Part shown: in pieces, positions 22,218 through 32,834 of the stretch
Layout: each line of letters opens with the position of its first letter
Position numbering within the stretch: the stretch's first letter is position 1
Assembly: GCA_020740775.1 (NCBI GenBank)
Contig: JAHEWK010000009.1
Span: forward strand, 2,170,001-2,234,000
Reading direction: 5' to 3'
DNA length: 64,000 bases
Source: Ilyonectria destructans
Lineage: Eukaryota > Ascomycota > Sordariomycetes > Hypocreales > Nectriaceae
The notes under the pieces: generated by a model
Databases searched by the model: none
What the model was told of the DNA's origin: nothing
Seen by the model: the letters and a program-made list of their open reading frames with translations, nothing else
Program-made: the position numbers and the translations under genes

Positions 22218-24452
22218 ATGGTGGCCCTCATGTCAGCACATACACCCTCACCCGTTCCTCCGAACCGATCAAAGCCTCCCAATACCTGCAATGGGACCAC
22301 TTCAACCAACATCGCTCGCCCTCGCCATGGCAGAGGCGCGCCCAGATCTCGCCTCGGCTGCGCAACGTGCAAGACGCGCCATGTACGGTGTGACCAGGTG
22401 TCTCCTTCTTGCGGCAACTGCTCGCGATTGCAGCTTCAATGCCATTACCAGCCTCGGACCAATGGCAATACTAAAAGAGCGCCGGCGATGCCCCCTAACG
22501 GCATGAAGCGGCAGCAAGGCATCAAGTCTTGCCCGCCAGACCCGTCCACGGTCTCGGATACCAGCCCGTGTTCTACAGCAAAGGATGCGGATGGACCAAA
22601 TGTCACCCACGCCGGCAATGGTGAGGATGACTTCAACTCTTTGCCATGGCTCGATACTATAGCGGTGGGTGCTGCTGGAATGGGCAGTATCAGTTGGGAT
22701 GATGCGATTGACAACTTCACCTGGGCTGGTGAGCCCGGAAGTCTGATAGGGCCAGGAACAATTTTACTGTCTGAAGCGTCAAGTCTTGAAGCCCTCGAGA
22801 ATGCCAATTCTTTCGACGAGGGAGAAGCTAAGGGCGGGCCAACGGATCAATCGCCAGCTAACGACACTTTCTCAAGCACACACTTATCAACTAGACGGTT
22901 TGAATTTGACCCTGCAGCTTCTGGGACCATGGTATCAGGTTCACCCGTCTCGGTTCCCGGTCAATATCCAAAAAATACGCCCCAGCAATTACTCCATAAC
23001 TATCCTAGCGACCGTGGTGCCACCGGGGCCCAAGAGAATGCGCTTATGACTTTCGAAAAGATCCTGCAACCTCCAGCAGCTATGTTGATGGGAGGCACGA
23101 GAAAATGGCGGTACTTGCAGCGCTATTTAGTGAATCTAGGCGCGAAGAATGAGCTGGTCATGAACGCTCTGCTTTGCGTCGAAGAGTTGCTCAAGCATGA
23201 AGAGTCCGATGCATCTGACGGGCTGAAGAGGCGCATGACAGAACGTTACAATTCAGTTCGAAGCCAAGCCGGGCAATGCATCGCGCAGAAATCGGACTTG
23301 GATCAACCGCTGCGAGAAGAGCTTCTCGCAGTCATTTTTCTGCTGGCATGGGCTCAGGTGATTCGCGACCAGGACAAGGAGTGCGCTGCATTCCCTTCTC
23401 ACCTCGCAGACCTCATTATCACCAGCGGCTCAGAGTGGAACTGGTATTCACGACAGCTCTTGTCATGGTTCAACTCTCTCGATAGCAAGGCTACGCATCT
23501 AGGGGGCGAGTCCCTGCTGAGGCCAAAGGCTCTTGAGACGGTCTCGCGCTACCCCATCCAGATCATCTCTTGCGACTACGAGGAGTCTAAAGAATTGCAA
23601 GATTCTTTGGAAGGCCAGGAAGACTTTCAAGCCATGTCCACCGGTTCCGCATCGGATGCTTCGGAACACGGCGATAGTGCCACTGTTGTCCCCTCACTCA
23701 CGACCTGCGATATAAAGGAAATTGTCCTCCGCGCGATCCTACAGCCGGCCGCGGAGTGGTACCTCAAGTCGCAAACATACTGCCGTCGTATCAGGGCGTT
23801 AGACAAGCACCATCGCAGCCGATTCACCCCAGATGACGAACTCCAAGTGTCGTTAGCGAGTATGCGCCTGCAAGAAGACCTCTGGGATCTTTGGGCCCAA
23901 CGGCCGTCCGCCATTTCCCTGAAATCTACAGAACTTTGCAAGTCCGTCTCACCAGACGTCGCAGTCAGATTGGAGGAGGTTTTCAGCGTCTACCTTGCCA
24001 GCTTCTGGATTCTATTTGTCTATCTCCACCGTGTGAGCTGGTGGCATCTGTCTCACACACCCACCGTTCAGGGCGCTCTTGAAGAGACATGGAAGCACAT
24101 GCTGCGGTCATACGGCGAAAAGAATCACAGCGGCCCCGATAGCAGGACTGTGCATCCCGCTCTTATGTGGCCTGTCTTTCTCTTCGGTGCGGAATGCCTT
24201 GATGACTCTAAGCGCGACTGGGCAGTTAAGCAGCTGCAAGAGCTGGGGCAGACGAAGCCCGTGTTGAAGGTAGAAAATCGAGAAGAGGATACGTTGCCGC
24301 CATTCAGATTAAGTCATGGTGCGACAAGGAATCCGAAAAGGACCGCGCTATTATTACAGACTCTAATCAGTAGGCAAAACGCATTGAAGAGTCGCGTCGA
24401 TGATAGGGATTTGGCTATGGAGTTATTTGGTTGCTACTTTTCTATTGTTTAA
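22218..24452 (+). CDS. Zn2Cys6 transcription factor, single exon
   Basis: An uninterrupted 744-codon frame. The zinc cluster is at residues 48-75 (Cys48, 51, 58, 65, 68 and 75; spacing 2-6-6-2-6), preceded by basic residues (RPRHGRGAPRSRLG). A low-complexity Ser/Thr/Asn-rich linker follows. The C-terminal half has the helical pattern of Fungal_trans_2/DUF3468 regulators, including LLAVIFLLAWAQVIRDQDK, SWFNSLDSKATHLGG and LEEVFSVYLASFWILFVYLHR. DUF3468-type factors often include a DSKA-like block, as here. A second ATG four codons in (22230) could also serve. It is a nuclear regulator with unknown target and converges with the aldo-keto reductase gene. Confidence 0.93.
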   Translation: MVALMSAHTPSPVPPNRSKPPNTCNGTTSTNIARPRHGRGAPRSRLGCATCKTRHVRCDQVSPSCGNCSRLQLQCHYQPRTNGNTKRAPAMPPNGMKRQQGIKSCPPDPSTVSDTSPCSTAKDADGPNVTHAGNGEDDFNSLPWLDTIAVGAAGMGSISWDDAIDNFTWAGEPGSLIGPGTILLSEASSLEALENANSFDEGEAKGGPTDQSPANDTFSSTHLSTRRFEFDPAASGTMVSGSPVSVPGQYPKNTPQQLLHNYPSDRGATGAQENALMTFEKILQPPAAMLMGGTRKWRYLQRYLVNLGAKNELVMNALLCVEELLKHEESDASDGLKRRMTERYNSVRSQAGQCIAQKSDLDQPLREELLAVIFLLAWAQVIRDQDKECAAFPSHLADLIITSGSEWNWYSRQLLSWFNSLDSKATHLGGESLLRPKALETVSRYPIQIISCDYEESKELQDSLEGQEDFQAMSTGSASDASEHGDSATVVPSLTTCDIKEIVLRAILQPAAEWYLKSQTYCRRIRALDKHHRSRFTPDDELQVSLASMRLQEDLWDLWAQRPSAISLKSTELCKSVSPDVAVRLEEVFSVYLASFWILFVYLHRVSWWHLSHTPTVQGALEETWKHMLRSYGEKNHSGPDSRTVHPALMWPVFLFGAECLDDSKRDWAVKQLQELGQTKPVLKVENREEDTLPPFRLSHGATRNPKRTALLLQTLISRQNALKSRVDDRDLAMELFGCYFSIV

Positions 24453-24588
24453 ACTGCTATAAAATAATTATTCATTATATTCTACCTTGAAATTTCTTCA
24501 AGTCTACTTCAACTATTGATTCCACGTGTTGTAGCCAAAGTTTCACGCAAGTCCCGTCTTGAGACAAAGTAGAGTACTAGGCTTCGAT

Positions 24589-26489
24589 TTATCGATACTC
24601 TCCTCCGCAATCTCCTATCTTCTCAAATATTTCTACTCTCCCACTCCTTTTCAAGATTTTCTCAATTTCGCCTTGATCTTGTTGATCCAGTGACCAGCCG
24701 AAGCTTGCCAAGTTTGCGTCTGTGTGCTCGCTGATTCCCATTCGCGCACCAACAATCACTGCCCCAACGTAGGGAAAGTCCAGAACCCACCGAGTTGCAA
24801 CATTTGAAATGTCAACTCCATGTTTGGTGGCGATGGATTTCAAGACCGTCAACAACTCTTGGAAGAGGTTCCAACCACCCCAGTTCCGAATCATTCCCAG
24901 GTACTTTGAGGGGATTGTTAACCTAGGTCAAAATGAGGGAACATGGACTCCGACATACCTTCCGTTGGCTTGGAGTGATGGGATCATCGTAAATTTCAGG
25001 TTCTGGCTGGTTCAGCCATTTTTCCGCGAGGAACCCGCCACACTAAACAACACAGCCGTCAGCTATTGCCCATATCACACGCGGAAGAAACCTCACCAGT
25101 GTACCGTAAGTAAGGAGCTTGATGTCATGCTTCTCACAAACCTGGCCCATTTGTACTGTTGGCCGAGAGTCAATGAGCGAAAACTAATTACCCAATGTCA
25201 GGCATGTGATATGCGTCACGGCTTGAGTGTAGAACAAACCTGTATCTGATTGGTGTGTACGGTGACTCCACTGTCCAGTACTTCTTCAAGATGTTTTGTA
25301 TCAAAGTTGCAAAGTCCGACCATGTTTACCCGCTCATCTTCTGCGAGATAACGAAGCGCGTCGATGTAGTTCTTGTCATCATACTGTGTTTCTGTTAGAC
25401 GGCTGTAACATGTGATGTTTGAACTACTCACAAACTGCCAGTGAAACTGGAGTAGGTCGATCTTGGCCTGCTGGAGTCTTTGACATCTCTCGGAAACGTT
25501 ATCGCGGATGACCTCGCGAGAGACTTCCATCGGGTGGAAAACGCAGTACTTTGTAGCCGCAAAGATTGAATCCTTGTGAGGATACGAAGCCCTAAAGCGA
25601 CCCTATTGTTGGTTGTGTAAGCGTGATGGCAGATGAGGGGATTCCATGTACTCACAAAGATGACCTCAGCATCGCCGTAGTGATCCGCCATGTCAAACGC
25701 AGTGAATCCGCCTTGGACGTGTTTGGAAAACTGGCTAACGATCTTTGAAGTGGGCGCTGCTCCCCATGCAGGGCTCGACATCTGCCAGAGGCCAGAAAAT
25801 ATCCTGGGCAGCTGTCGATCTTTCAACCGGAAGGTCTCCTGAATCTTGACGGGAAGGGGCACCGTATTGATCTCTTGGAAATATGTAGGTTCCAAGGTTA
25901 TGTCAGTTGATTGGGGAGCCCCGGACAAGTTTGCTGTGGCAGCGAGCCCTCTGACATATGGATACTCTCGGTTGGCTTCCCGTGAGATTGTCTGACATTT
26001 GACGAGAGCTAGGTAGAGAGTCTCCAGGAGCACGTTTTCATCATCTGACAATTTACGGACGCCTTTCATAACGAATAATGTTTTCTGGACTGCCGTGATA
26101 GTTTGCACAATGTCGCCGTCGACAGAAGCAAGAAAGCTTTCCGATTCAGCAGAGTTCAATTCGTTGTCCATTCCCTGCACGACAAGCTTACTCAGTAGGG
26201 GTAGGCTCTGGAAGCAGAGTCCAGACCCTACCATACACCGAATGATATACTGAGTCTCCTTCAAATTGTTCATGTTGACAACGGGGCCCGTTGGGTTTAG
26301 TGCAGCGAGGGCACTTTCTTGAATGTAGCTCCTCGTCTCGCGTTCAAACGCGCCTGTGACCTCCGGATGGGACGCTAATAGTGACCGCATAATGGCACGG
26401 AGGCCCTCCGCAGGTAGATTGGCAATGATGGTGTCGGTCATCATGTTGACATGGGCCGTGCTGGCCATTGATTTGCCAGGAATTGCCAT
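24589..26489 (-). CDS. Aldo-keto reductase with ~220-residue N-terminal extension
   Basis: Exons on the minus strand are 26489-25656, 25602-25432, 25383-25240, 25183-25097, 25042-24959 and 24903-24589, with introns of 53, 48, 56, 54 and 55 bp, all phase 0; 544 aa. The frame runs to 26612 but without an ATG before 26489. Residues 221-544 form an AKR TIM barrel with the catalytic tetrad visible as Asp266, Tyr271 (FDMADHYG), Lys296 (AATKYC) and His332 (LLQFHWQ). The cofactor end contains GARMGISEHTDANL. Residues 1-220 are a mostly helical segment (ANLPAEGLRAIMRSLLASHP and following) not found in ordinary AKRs. It is probably an NADPH-dependent carbonyl reductase of the cytosol. It is divergent from the Zn2Cys6 gene at 27010 and shares a promoter motif with the permease locus. 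Confidence 0.88.
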
Positions 26490-27009
26490 CCTGATCGAAT
26501 GGAGATCCGGGTGAGATGAACTTGTGACGGTGATGTGGGATGCAAGATCTGCCGATACGTTCGTGTCAATTGAACGTGATGGAGGGATGGGAATCAGAGG
26601 CGTCGCGTACAAGAACGAAAGAGCCGCTGATGTGACGCTTCAGCTATCACGACTGGATTTCATCAAATAGGTATCTGACGCGTTTATCAGACGCTGAGGC
26701 GATCATGACCTCACCCCACTCGCCAGTATCTTTGCATCGCCGGCGTTCAAAAACGTGGTAAGTCGCCGGCCTGATAAGACGGGGGCGTTTGTCACTGGTC
26801 ACACGATAACGTGGCTTGCGGCCGTTCGGAGTTTCTCCACATTCACAGGGGCAAAAGATAAGAATCCTTGTAGCCGATGAGAGAAATGACCCCACAGCTG
26901 AGATTCCCACCGATGACCCTACTCCAACACACCGAGGCAGAGCGGTAAATGTTGTGATACTCACGCCTACGCGGTGCTAAGGCCATTGAATCGTACTGAA
27001 TCACGCGCG
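26490..27009. other. Divergent promoter interval, AKR and Zn2Cys6 gene
   Basis: 520 bp between the two starts. Minus-strand frames here begin with GTG or TTG and have no family resemblance. The left half contains the paired motif at 26740-26769. Confidence 0.55.
26740..26769. promoter_or_regulatory. Bipartite motif CCGGCGTTC-N12-AGTCGCCGG
   Basis: CCGGCGTTC is at 26740-26748 and AGTCGCCGG at 26761-26769. Their cores CCGGCG and CGCCGG are reverse complements, so the pair is an inverted repeat. The same two 9-base words recur in the same order with a 14-base gap at 29959-29990, in the promoter between the TIGR04076 and permease genes. The element lies about 250 bp upstream of the AKR start and 240 bp upstream of the Zn2Cys6 start. 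It is a good candidate site for the factor encoded next door. Confidence 0.6.
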
Positions 27010-29261
27010 ATGGACGAAGACAGCCAACTATCATCAGCCCGAAGGCCGGGGTAAGTCTCCGGGTGTAACGATTTACCCACAGTGCCTAACACGGATTTCT
27101 GCGTAGCTCAAATGCCTGCCTACCTTGTCGCAAGGTGAAAATGAAATGCTCCCTGAGTGTCGGCGACGTAGATTCAAGATGCGAGAGATGTGCCCGCAAG
27201 TCACTCAATTGTATCTTCCAAGAGCATCGCCGTGGCCGAAAGCTAGGCACAAGGTAAGGGTGAAGTAAAGATATCCCTTGCAAGATGACTGACAGCGCCG
27301 GCAGAATCTCAAGGAGCAGATCAGTTGCCATGATGACATTACCTGTGCCATCAGAGAGTAGAGCCGAAAACGTCGAGCCTATCCAAGACTCATGGACGCC
27401 GGCAAGCCAAAGCATTGAGAGCATTCCAGACTCTGAACCAACAAGCTTACAGCCCTCTGGACTTCTTAACCATGAGGCTATGAGAGGGAAATTCTCCCTA
27501 GGGTATATACTAAGCACCACTAATGGGCACCCCCTTAATTCGGGCCCTAATGATGTAGTATTCGCCTCAGCCGAGGATCCCATCATGCTTGGCCTTGTCA
27601 ATGTTTCTATAGCGAAGTCATTATTTAAAAAGTACGTGTGGAATGTGTTCTCTTTTCACAAGATTGGAGCTAATATTGTCAACTAGTTTCATGGAAGTTC
27701 TCAATCCATACATCAGCCAGCTAGATCCTGTCTTGCACACATTCGCCTATGTGCGGCAGAAGTCACCCTTTCTTCTCACCACCATTCTTGCTATGGCCGC
27801 AAAAGCATTCAATCCGGCTCTCTACGAAAAGCTACACGACCATGCTCAGAATTTGTATGGCGATTGCTTTCGGCGTGGCAAGAAGTCGACAGAAATAGCC
27901 CAGGCAATCTTAATCCTCACATATTGGAAAGAACCTGAGGACACGCGTGCGTGGACTTCTTTGGGTTATGTGATTCGAATGTGTATGGATTTGGGGTGGC
28001 ATAGGCTGATGCCATACTCCGCCCGGAGTCGAGTATCCATGACGGAGAAAGAGACGAGAGAAATACGAAACATCGAGAGGACGTGGTATGTTCTATTTGT
28101 CTACGACCGAAGGTAAGCTATACCCCAATTTTTGATATCACATTTTACTCACACTGAAACAGCATTAGTCTACAAACAGGGAAACCGTGGATGATGGAAC
28201 GGAATGAGTTCATTGAGTCAATTGACCTATGGTGCAAAGACCCCATGGTCACATCCAACGATAAACTCCTGGGGGCGTTTGTTACCCTCCGTTTAATGAC
28301 TTCTACGGTATATAAGTTGCTAAGCCAAAAGCCTCAGACCAGTGAAGGGCGCGGACCATTGCACAATATCGAGTCACTTCTCACTATCATCAACGGTCGT
28401 ATTAAAGGATGGGAAAATCTATGGATACAAGCCGTCGAGACTGGTAAGCAATTCGATCATCCAGTTCCATCATTTGATGTTAACCAATTCCCAGAGCACG
28501 ACAGCTGCCACCCATTCTTGATACGATTTTACGGGACGCATCTTCGGTTACAGCTATTCTCACTGCCGTTACAAGAAATTCTCGCTTCCCCAGACGCAGA
28601 CCTGTCAATGAACTTGGAGATACTATGGGTTGCCTATTCGAGTGCTATCGAAATGTTGCAGTTGCTGTCTCGGTACTCCTCCCGGCTCTACTTCGCACAA
28701 GACTCAATCCATGTCATGACTGCCTACAGCGCAGCATTCCTCATCAAGGTCGGTTTCCAAGCCCAACACTCTGCAATTTACTCGCTGCTTGAATTCAGCT
28801 AAGTCTCTTCTTCCAAACAGCTGCTTCTCTCTGCTCCAAATTCGATTGTCAGCGAAATTAAAGACAACACGATTAGTGCCCTGCGAGCTGCCACATGTGT
28901 CTTTTCTCAGCAAGCAGCACCTCCGGGATCAAGCTGCGCACTGCAGGCGAAGTTCTTGGAGAGAATTGTGTTAGAATTCTTGAATAAACGAACCGAAAAA
29001 GCTCGTACCTCTGGGAATGCCAGTCCGGATAACCTGGGGAGCAGTCATGGGCCTTCCCGAGATCGAGGCGCTTCACCCAGAGCTCCGAGACTACCAGATG
29101 ATCTAGGCCAGCTGCTTTTAGACACTGGAGACATGGGCGTACCGGATACTCCAGGTCTCCAACAGATCAGGGCGGATTTTCTGTTCACGGATGATACCTT
29201 CTGGGCGGACATGTTTGTCAGCGCTGGCTTCAGTCTTCAAGATGGCGTATTTTTCTCATGA
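27010..29261 (+). CDS. Zn2Cys6 transcription factor, six exons
   Basis: Exons 27010-27050, 27107-27253, 27296-27631, 27687-28112, 28163-28748 and 28821-29261, with introns of 56, 42, 55, 50 and 72 bp; 658 aa. The zinc cluster uses Cys18, 21, 28, 39, 42 and 49, with a longer third loop (10 residues between Cys28 and Cys39) than usual. The middle region has the Fungal_trans pattern: LDPVLHTFAYVRQKSPFLL, then ILILTYWKEPEDTRAWTSLG, then RMCMDLGWHRL and RTWYVLFVYDR. These resemble fungal regulators of nitrogen or quinate-type catabolism in layout, but the target is not readable. Its neighbours on both sides share a CGCCGG-type promoter motif, so it may control the AKR, the TIGR04076 protein and the permease, and itself. 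Confidence 0.92.
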
Positions 29262-29364
29262 TTGGAAAACTTCAGGCGGTCGAGAATAACCCAGCCTAGC
29301 CATTTTAGCTAGAGATATCCTAAAGGAACGCCTCCTCGCCAATCTTGAATCCAGTCGTTCCCCA

Positions 29365-29772
29365 TCATTTCTCCAACGGCACCACCGTGGTCTCAGAGTG
29401 ATTGAATGTTCGAACCCCCTCCCGGATAATCTTCAGCTGGGAAGGGCAGTTTGGGTCCGGGCAGGCGATGATCGCATCCGTAGTCATCCAGTCGTTCTTA
29501 GATGTCCTTCGCTGCTTCGCGGGAAGCAATGGAAGAATGGAAGCTTAATGAAGTCAGTGAGTGTGAAATTAATAGCCACGGGCTGTCCTAATACCTAGGC
29601 TGTATATGCTGATACCCTGATTTGGGGGTAGGTAAAGCATCTCGCCTTGAAGAGTAAAATAGTCTCCCTCGTTGGCGCCACACAGGATTCGCTTGCCTGG
29701 CGGGCACACAACCTCGACTTTGAGGTCATAGAGTTCAAACGAATCGGTACTTGGGTTGGAATCGGAGGCCAT
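29365..29772 (-). CDS. TIGR04076-family small protein
   Basis: Exons on the minus strand are 29772-29595 and 29543-29365, with a 51-bp intron; 118 aa. It follows the TIGR04076 pattern: LYDLKVEVV near the start, then GKRILCGANEGDYFTLQGE, a central segment ending LPLLPAKQR, and ACPDPNCPSQLKI near the end. The family is a small fold of unknown biochemical role, found in bacteria and fungi, often near oxidoreductases or transporters. Its stop is 104 bp from the stop of the Zn2Cys6 gene, and it is divergent from the amino-acid permease. The shared promoter signature suggests co-regulation with the permease and the AKR. Confidence 0.82.
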
Positions 29773-29939
29773 GGCTCACAGGTCTAAACAGTGCAATAAA
29801 ATATTTGTTGTATCCGAAATGTAACTATTGCGAGAAACACGGCTCTTTCATAGACACTGGAATTTTTCTCGTGTAGGGTAGGAGAAAATGTGTTATTAGT
29901 CAATTGGTTTAGGGAGAGTGTTACCGCCTTGATAAGCCG

Positions 29940-29990
29940 ACGCCGGTCTATCCCCGCACCGGCGTTCTAAATCCCTGTCTTAGTCGCCGG
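29940..29990. promoter_or_regulatory. Triple CGCCGG motif between TIGR04076 and permease genes
   Basis: A perfect inverted repeat ACGCCGGT (29940-29947), 10-base spacer, ACCGGCGT (29958-29965), followed by AGTCGCCGG (29982-29990). The words CCGGCGTTC (29959-29967) and AGTCGCCGG repeat those at 26740-26769. The interval between the divergent genes is 29773-30254 (482 bp) and contains no other gene. It is probably a Zn2Cys6 operator serving both directions. Confidence 0.6.
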
Positions 29991-30254
29991 TGGCCCAATT
30001 TGGAAACTTCTTATCGCGCAAATAATGCCATAATCGTATAGCGATGGCGACAGGATAGCGGTCTCCGGAGTTGGTAATCTGCGGTATCTCAACGGGAACG
30101 ACGTCCTAGCAACCCCCTGGCTGACATGTCTGACCATTGTCAATATAACTCGTCTGTTGGCAAATCCTCATGCCGGACCAGGCCACAGCTATCCTGTCGC
30201 CATTTGCCCCTCTTCTACCCATAGTAGAACATCATCACAGACACTGATACGACA

Positions 30255-32305
30255 ATGGAGAAGGACGAAAAAGGTGCCGCTGCGGCCTTCACTTCGGCTC
30301 CGGACATGGAGATATGCGCTGACGGCCAGAGCGTCGCCGTTCAGTCGGAGGAGCTGAAGCGCGACCTGAACGCTCGCCATATCAACATGATTGCCATCGC
30401 GGGCATGATTGTAGGTGACCTATTCCGTACAAGCGAGGAGATATTTTTTTAACACGACAGCATCAGGGCACTGGCCTTTTTCTTAGCTCTGGCCAGGTCA
30501 TCGCCATCGCAGGTCCGGTCGGCGGCCTACTCGCTTATATCATCATGGGCTTCGTCACCGCCGGCGTTGCGTACACGACCGGTGAGATCACGGCCTTCAT
30601 GCCTCACACTGGTGGCTTCATTAGACACGCGACCAAGTTTGTCGAGCCGGCGCTGGGTGCAGCCACAGGTTGGAATTTCTGTAGGTTCCGTGTCGTAGTC
30701 CAGTTGGAGATCCCGCTTTCTTACTTTGAAAGGGTACACCATGTCCATCTCGGTTCCGGCTGAGATCAGTGCTGCCGCTACCCTGATTCAGTTCTGGAAC
30801 ACTTCGATTAACCCTGGCGTCTGGATCACCATTTTTCTGGTCTTCATTGTTGGACTTAATCTTTGTGGTGTCCGATTGTACGGAGAGGTCAGTCCTGCTG
30901 CATGGCTTCTGCGCAATCGCTTCATGATGGATACTCCTCGCTAACGCGACAACAATCTAGTCCGAGGTGTTCTTTGCGACATTGAAGATCATGCTCATCA
31001 TCGCTCTCATCATCGGTGGACTCGTCATCGATCTGGGTGGCGGACCTAACCACGAGCGCCTCGGGTTCCGATACTGGATCAATCCCGGTGCCTTTAACCA
31101 GTATATCGAGACGGGGTCGACCGGAGGGTTCCTGGCCTTCTGGAAGGTGATGCTCACATCCGCTTTCAGTTACGGAAACATCCAGGTTGTGGCCATCTCA
31201 GGTTCAGAAACGCGCAACCCCAGGAAGCACATTCCCGCTGCGACGAAGAAGACCTTTTACCGTGTCTTTTTCTTCTACGTGCTGAGTATATTCATCGTGG
31301 GATTGATTGTGTGAGTCAAATCTGACCATGCCAACTCATGCGAAGTAGAAACTGACAGAATCCCTCAGGCCATACAATGATCCTTCTCTTAGCCTCTCCA
31401 CTGGCACCGCCCAGCAATCGCCCTTCGTCATTGCCTTCCAGCGCTCGGGTATCTCTGTTTTCCCTTCCATTATCAATGCCGTCGTCTGCACGTCCGCAAT
31501 CAGCAGCGGATCGGCCTGCATCTTCATCGCGTCGCGAACCCTGTACGGCCTCAGTCGTGACGGCCACGCTCCCAAGCTATTACAACGTTGCAACCGATTT
31601 GGCTCACCATACTACGCCATTGGATTGACTTGCGTGTTGATGCCTCTCGTCTATTTGAATGTCGCAAACAATACGTCAGTCGTCTTCGGTTGGTTTGTAA
31701 ACATCACCACAGTCGCCGGATTAATTGGCTGGATAGTCATCGAGGTGACGTACATTCGATTCCATGCGGGGTTGAAACAACAAGGATATTCGCGAGATGG
31801 TAAGTACGCCTCTTTTCCTGGGGGTAACATGAAGTCGGCTGACAGAAATGACATAGAACTGCCCTACAAAAGTCCCCTTCAGCCATACGTTTCGTGGGCA
31901 ACCCTCGTCATGGTATCATTGGTGGTTTTCTTTTCTGGTTTGCGCTTCCCTAAACTACAAATACGATGCACACAAGATGAAGTTTCCTCTAACATGAGAC
32001 CAGGGTTCGATATCTTTGTTAAAGGACGATTCACCGCTTCGGGTTTCATAACCTGCTACATTAATATTTTCATTTTTGCTGGTATGTTCAATCCGTCAAT
32101 GCTGGCAGGGTAAATTAATTGAGTGAATTTAGTGTTGTATATATTTTTCAAAATATTCCTCAAGTCAAAAGTTATTCCCCTCTCTGAGATGGATTTCCAG
32201 ACAGAGTTCAAATCAATGCAGGAGGAGAGGGAGAACGTTGCAATGCGCCCGTCTGAGGATGGCAAGACGGGTTCTTGGATCAGGGAATTTTTCAATTGGT
32301 TCTGA
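30255..32305 (+). CDS. Amino-acid permease, YAT family
   Basis: Eight exons: 30255-30410, 30467-30680, 30733-30887, 30961-31310, 31369-31799, 31857-31937, 32004-32081 and 32133-32305; introns 51-73 bp; 545 aa. The N-terminal cytosolic tail ends in LNARHINMIAIAGMIGTGLF, the signature of the yeast amino acid transporter family. Further marks are GEITAFMPHTGGFIRHA, KIMLIIALIIGGLVIDLGGG, SETRNPRKHIPAA and LYGLSRDGHAPKL. About twelve membrane segments are expected in the plasma membrane, importing amino acids with protons. The 57-bp fifth intron is a multiple of three and open, so retention would add 19 residues. A broken proline dehydrogenase lies 1.7 kb downstream; proline uptake is possible but unproven. 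The promoter shares the CGCCGG motif with the AKR. Confidence 0.93.
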
Positions 32306-32834
32306 AATCCAACGCTGTATAACGTCCGAGCTAGTGTAGGTGGAAGAATGCGTACTTTTCTTCTGGAGCCGTTGATTGCTTATCACAGACTACGAGGTAC
32401 ACGACAACATAGCTCCTTGTCTGACACAGTTTGGATAATGAAGGATGCGTGATACTTTTGACTTGATGCTCTTAGAACCTCCACCCACAGCTTACAACTA
32501 GAGCATGAGCAAAGTGGCGTATTCCTGTGGGTGTCATAGGTGTCGCACACACAAAAGTGAGAATGTTGAGCCCGCCCACAGGTCCGCGTCAATTACATAT
32601 ACTCCGTAAGACGGCTATCGCTCATACTAGGCTCATTCTCGCGGGTACTGAGACAAATAGACGCACACCGTGGAGTCGTAGATAATGTACATAGGCAATT
32701 TAATTATTTAACCGGGCCGTAACCCCACACTCCTCAACAACTTCGACGATTTGACCGTAACTTCGTTTCTTCTTCGTAGCGTCCTCTGGATATAACACTT
32801 GTATCCCTCAAAGTTCAATCCTCCACCGCTCCAC
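32306..32834. other. Intergenic, no gene seen
   Basis: About 530 bp between the permease stop and the MYND-finger gene. It contains short frames only. It should include the permease 3' end and the promoter of the next gene. Confidence 0.5.

Noticed and set aside
26647..26964. 105-codon minus-strand frame that might be a first exon of the aldo-keto reductase
   Set aside because: It begins with GTG, resembles nothing, and overlaps the bipartite promoter motif. The ATG at 26489 already gives a complete protein.
31800..31856. Treating the 57-bp open segment in the permease as coding
   Set aside because: It has GTAAGT and TAG borders with a branch-like sequence, and removal gives the family-typical junction before LPYKSPLQPY. 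Retention is possible only as an alternative form.
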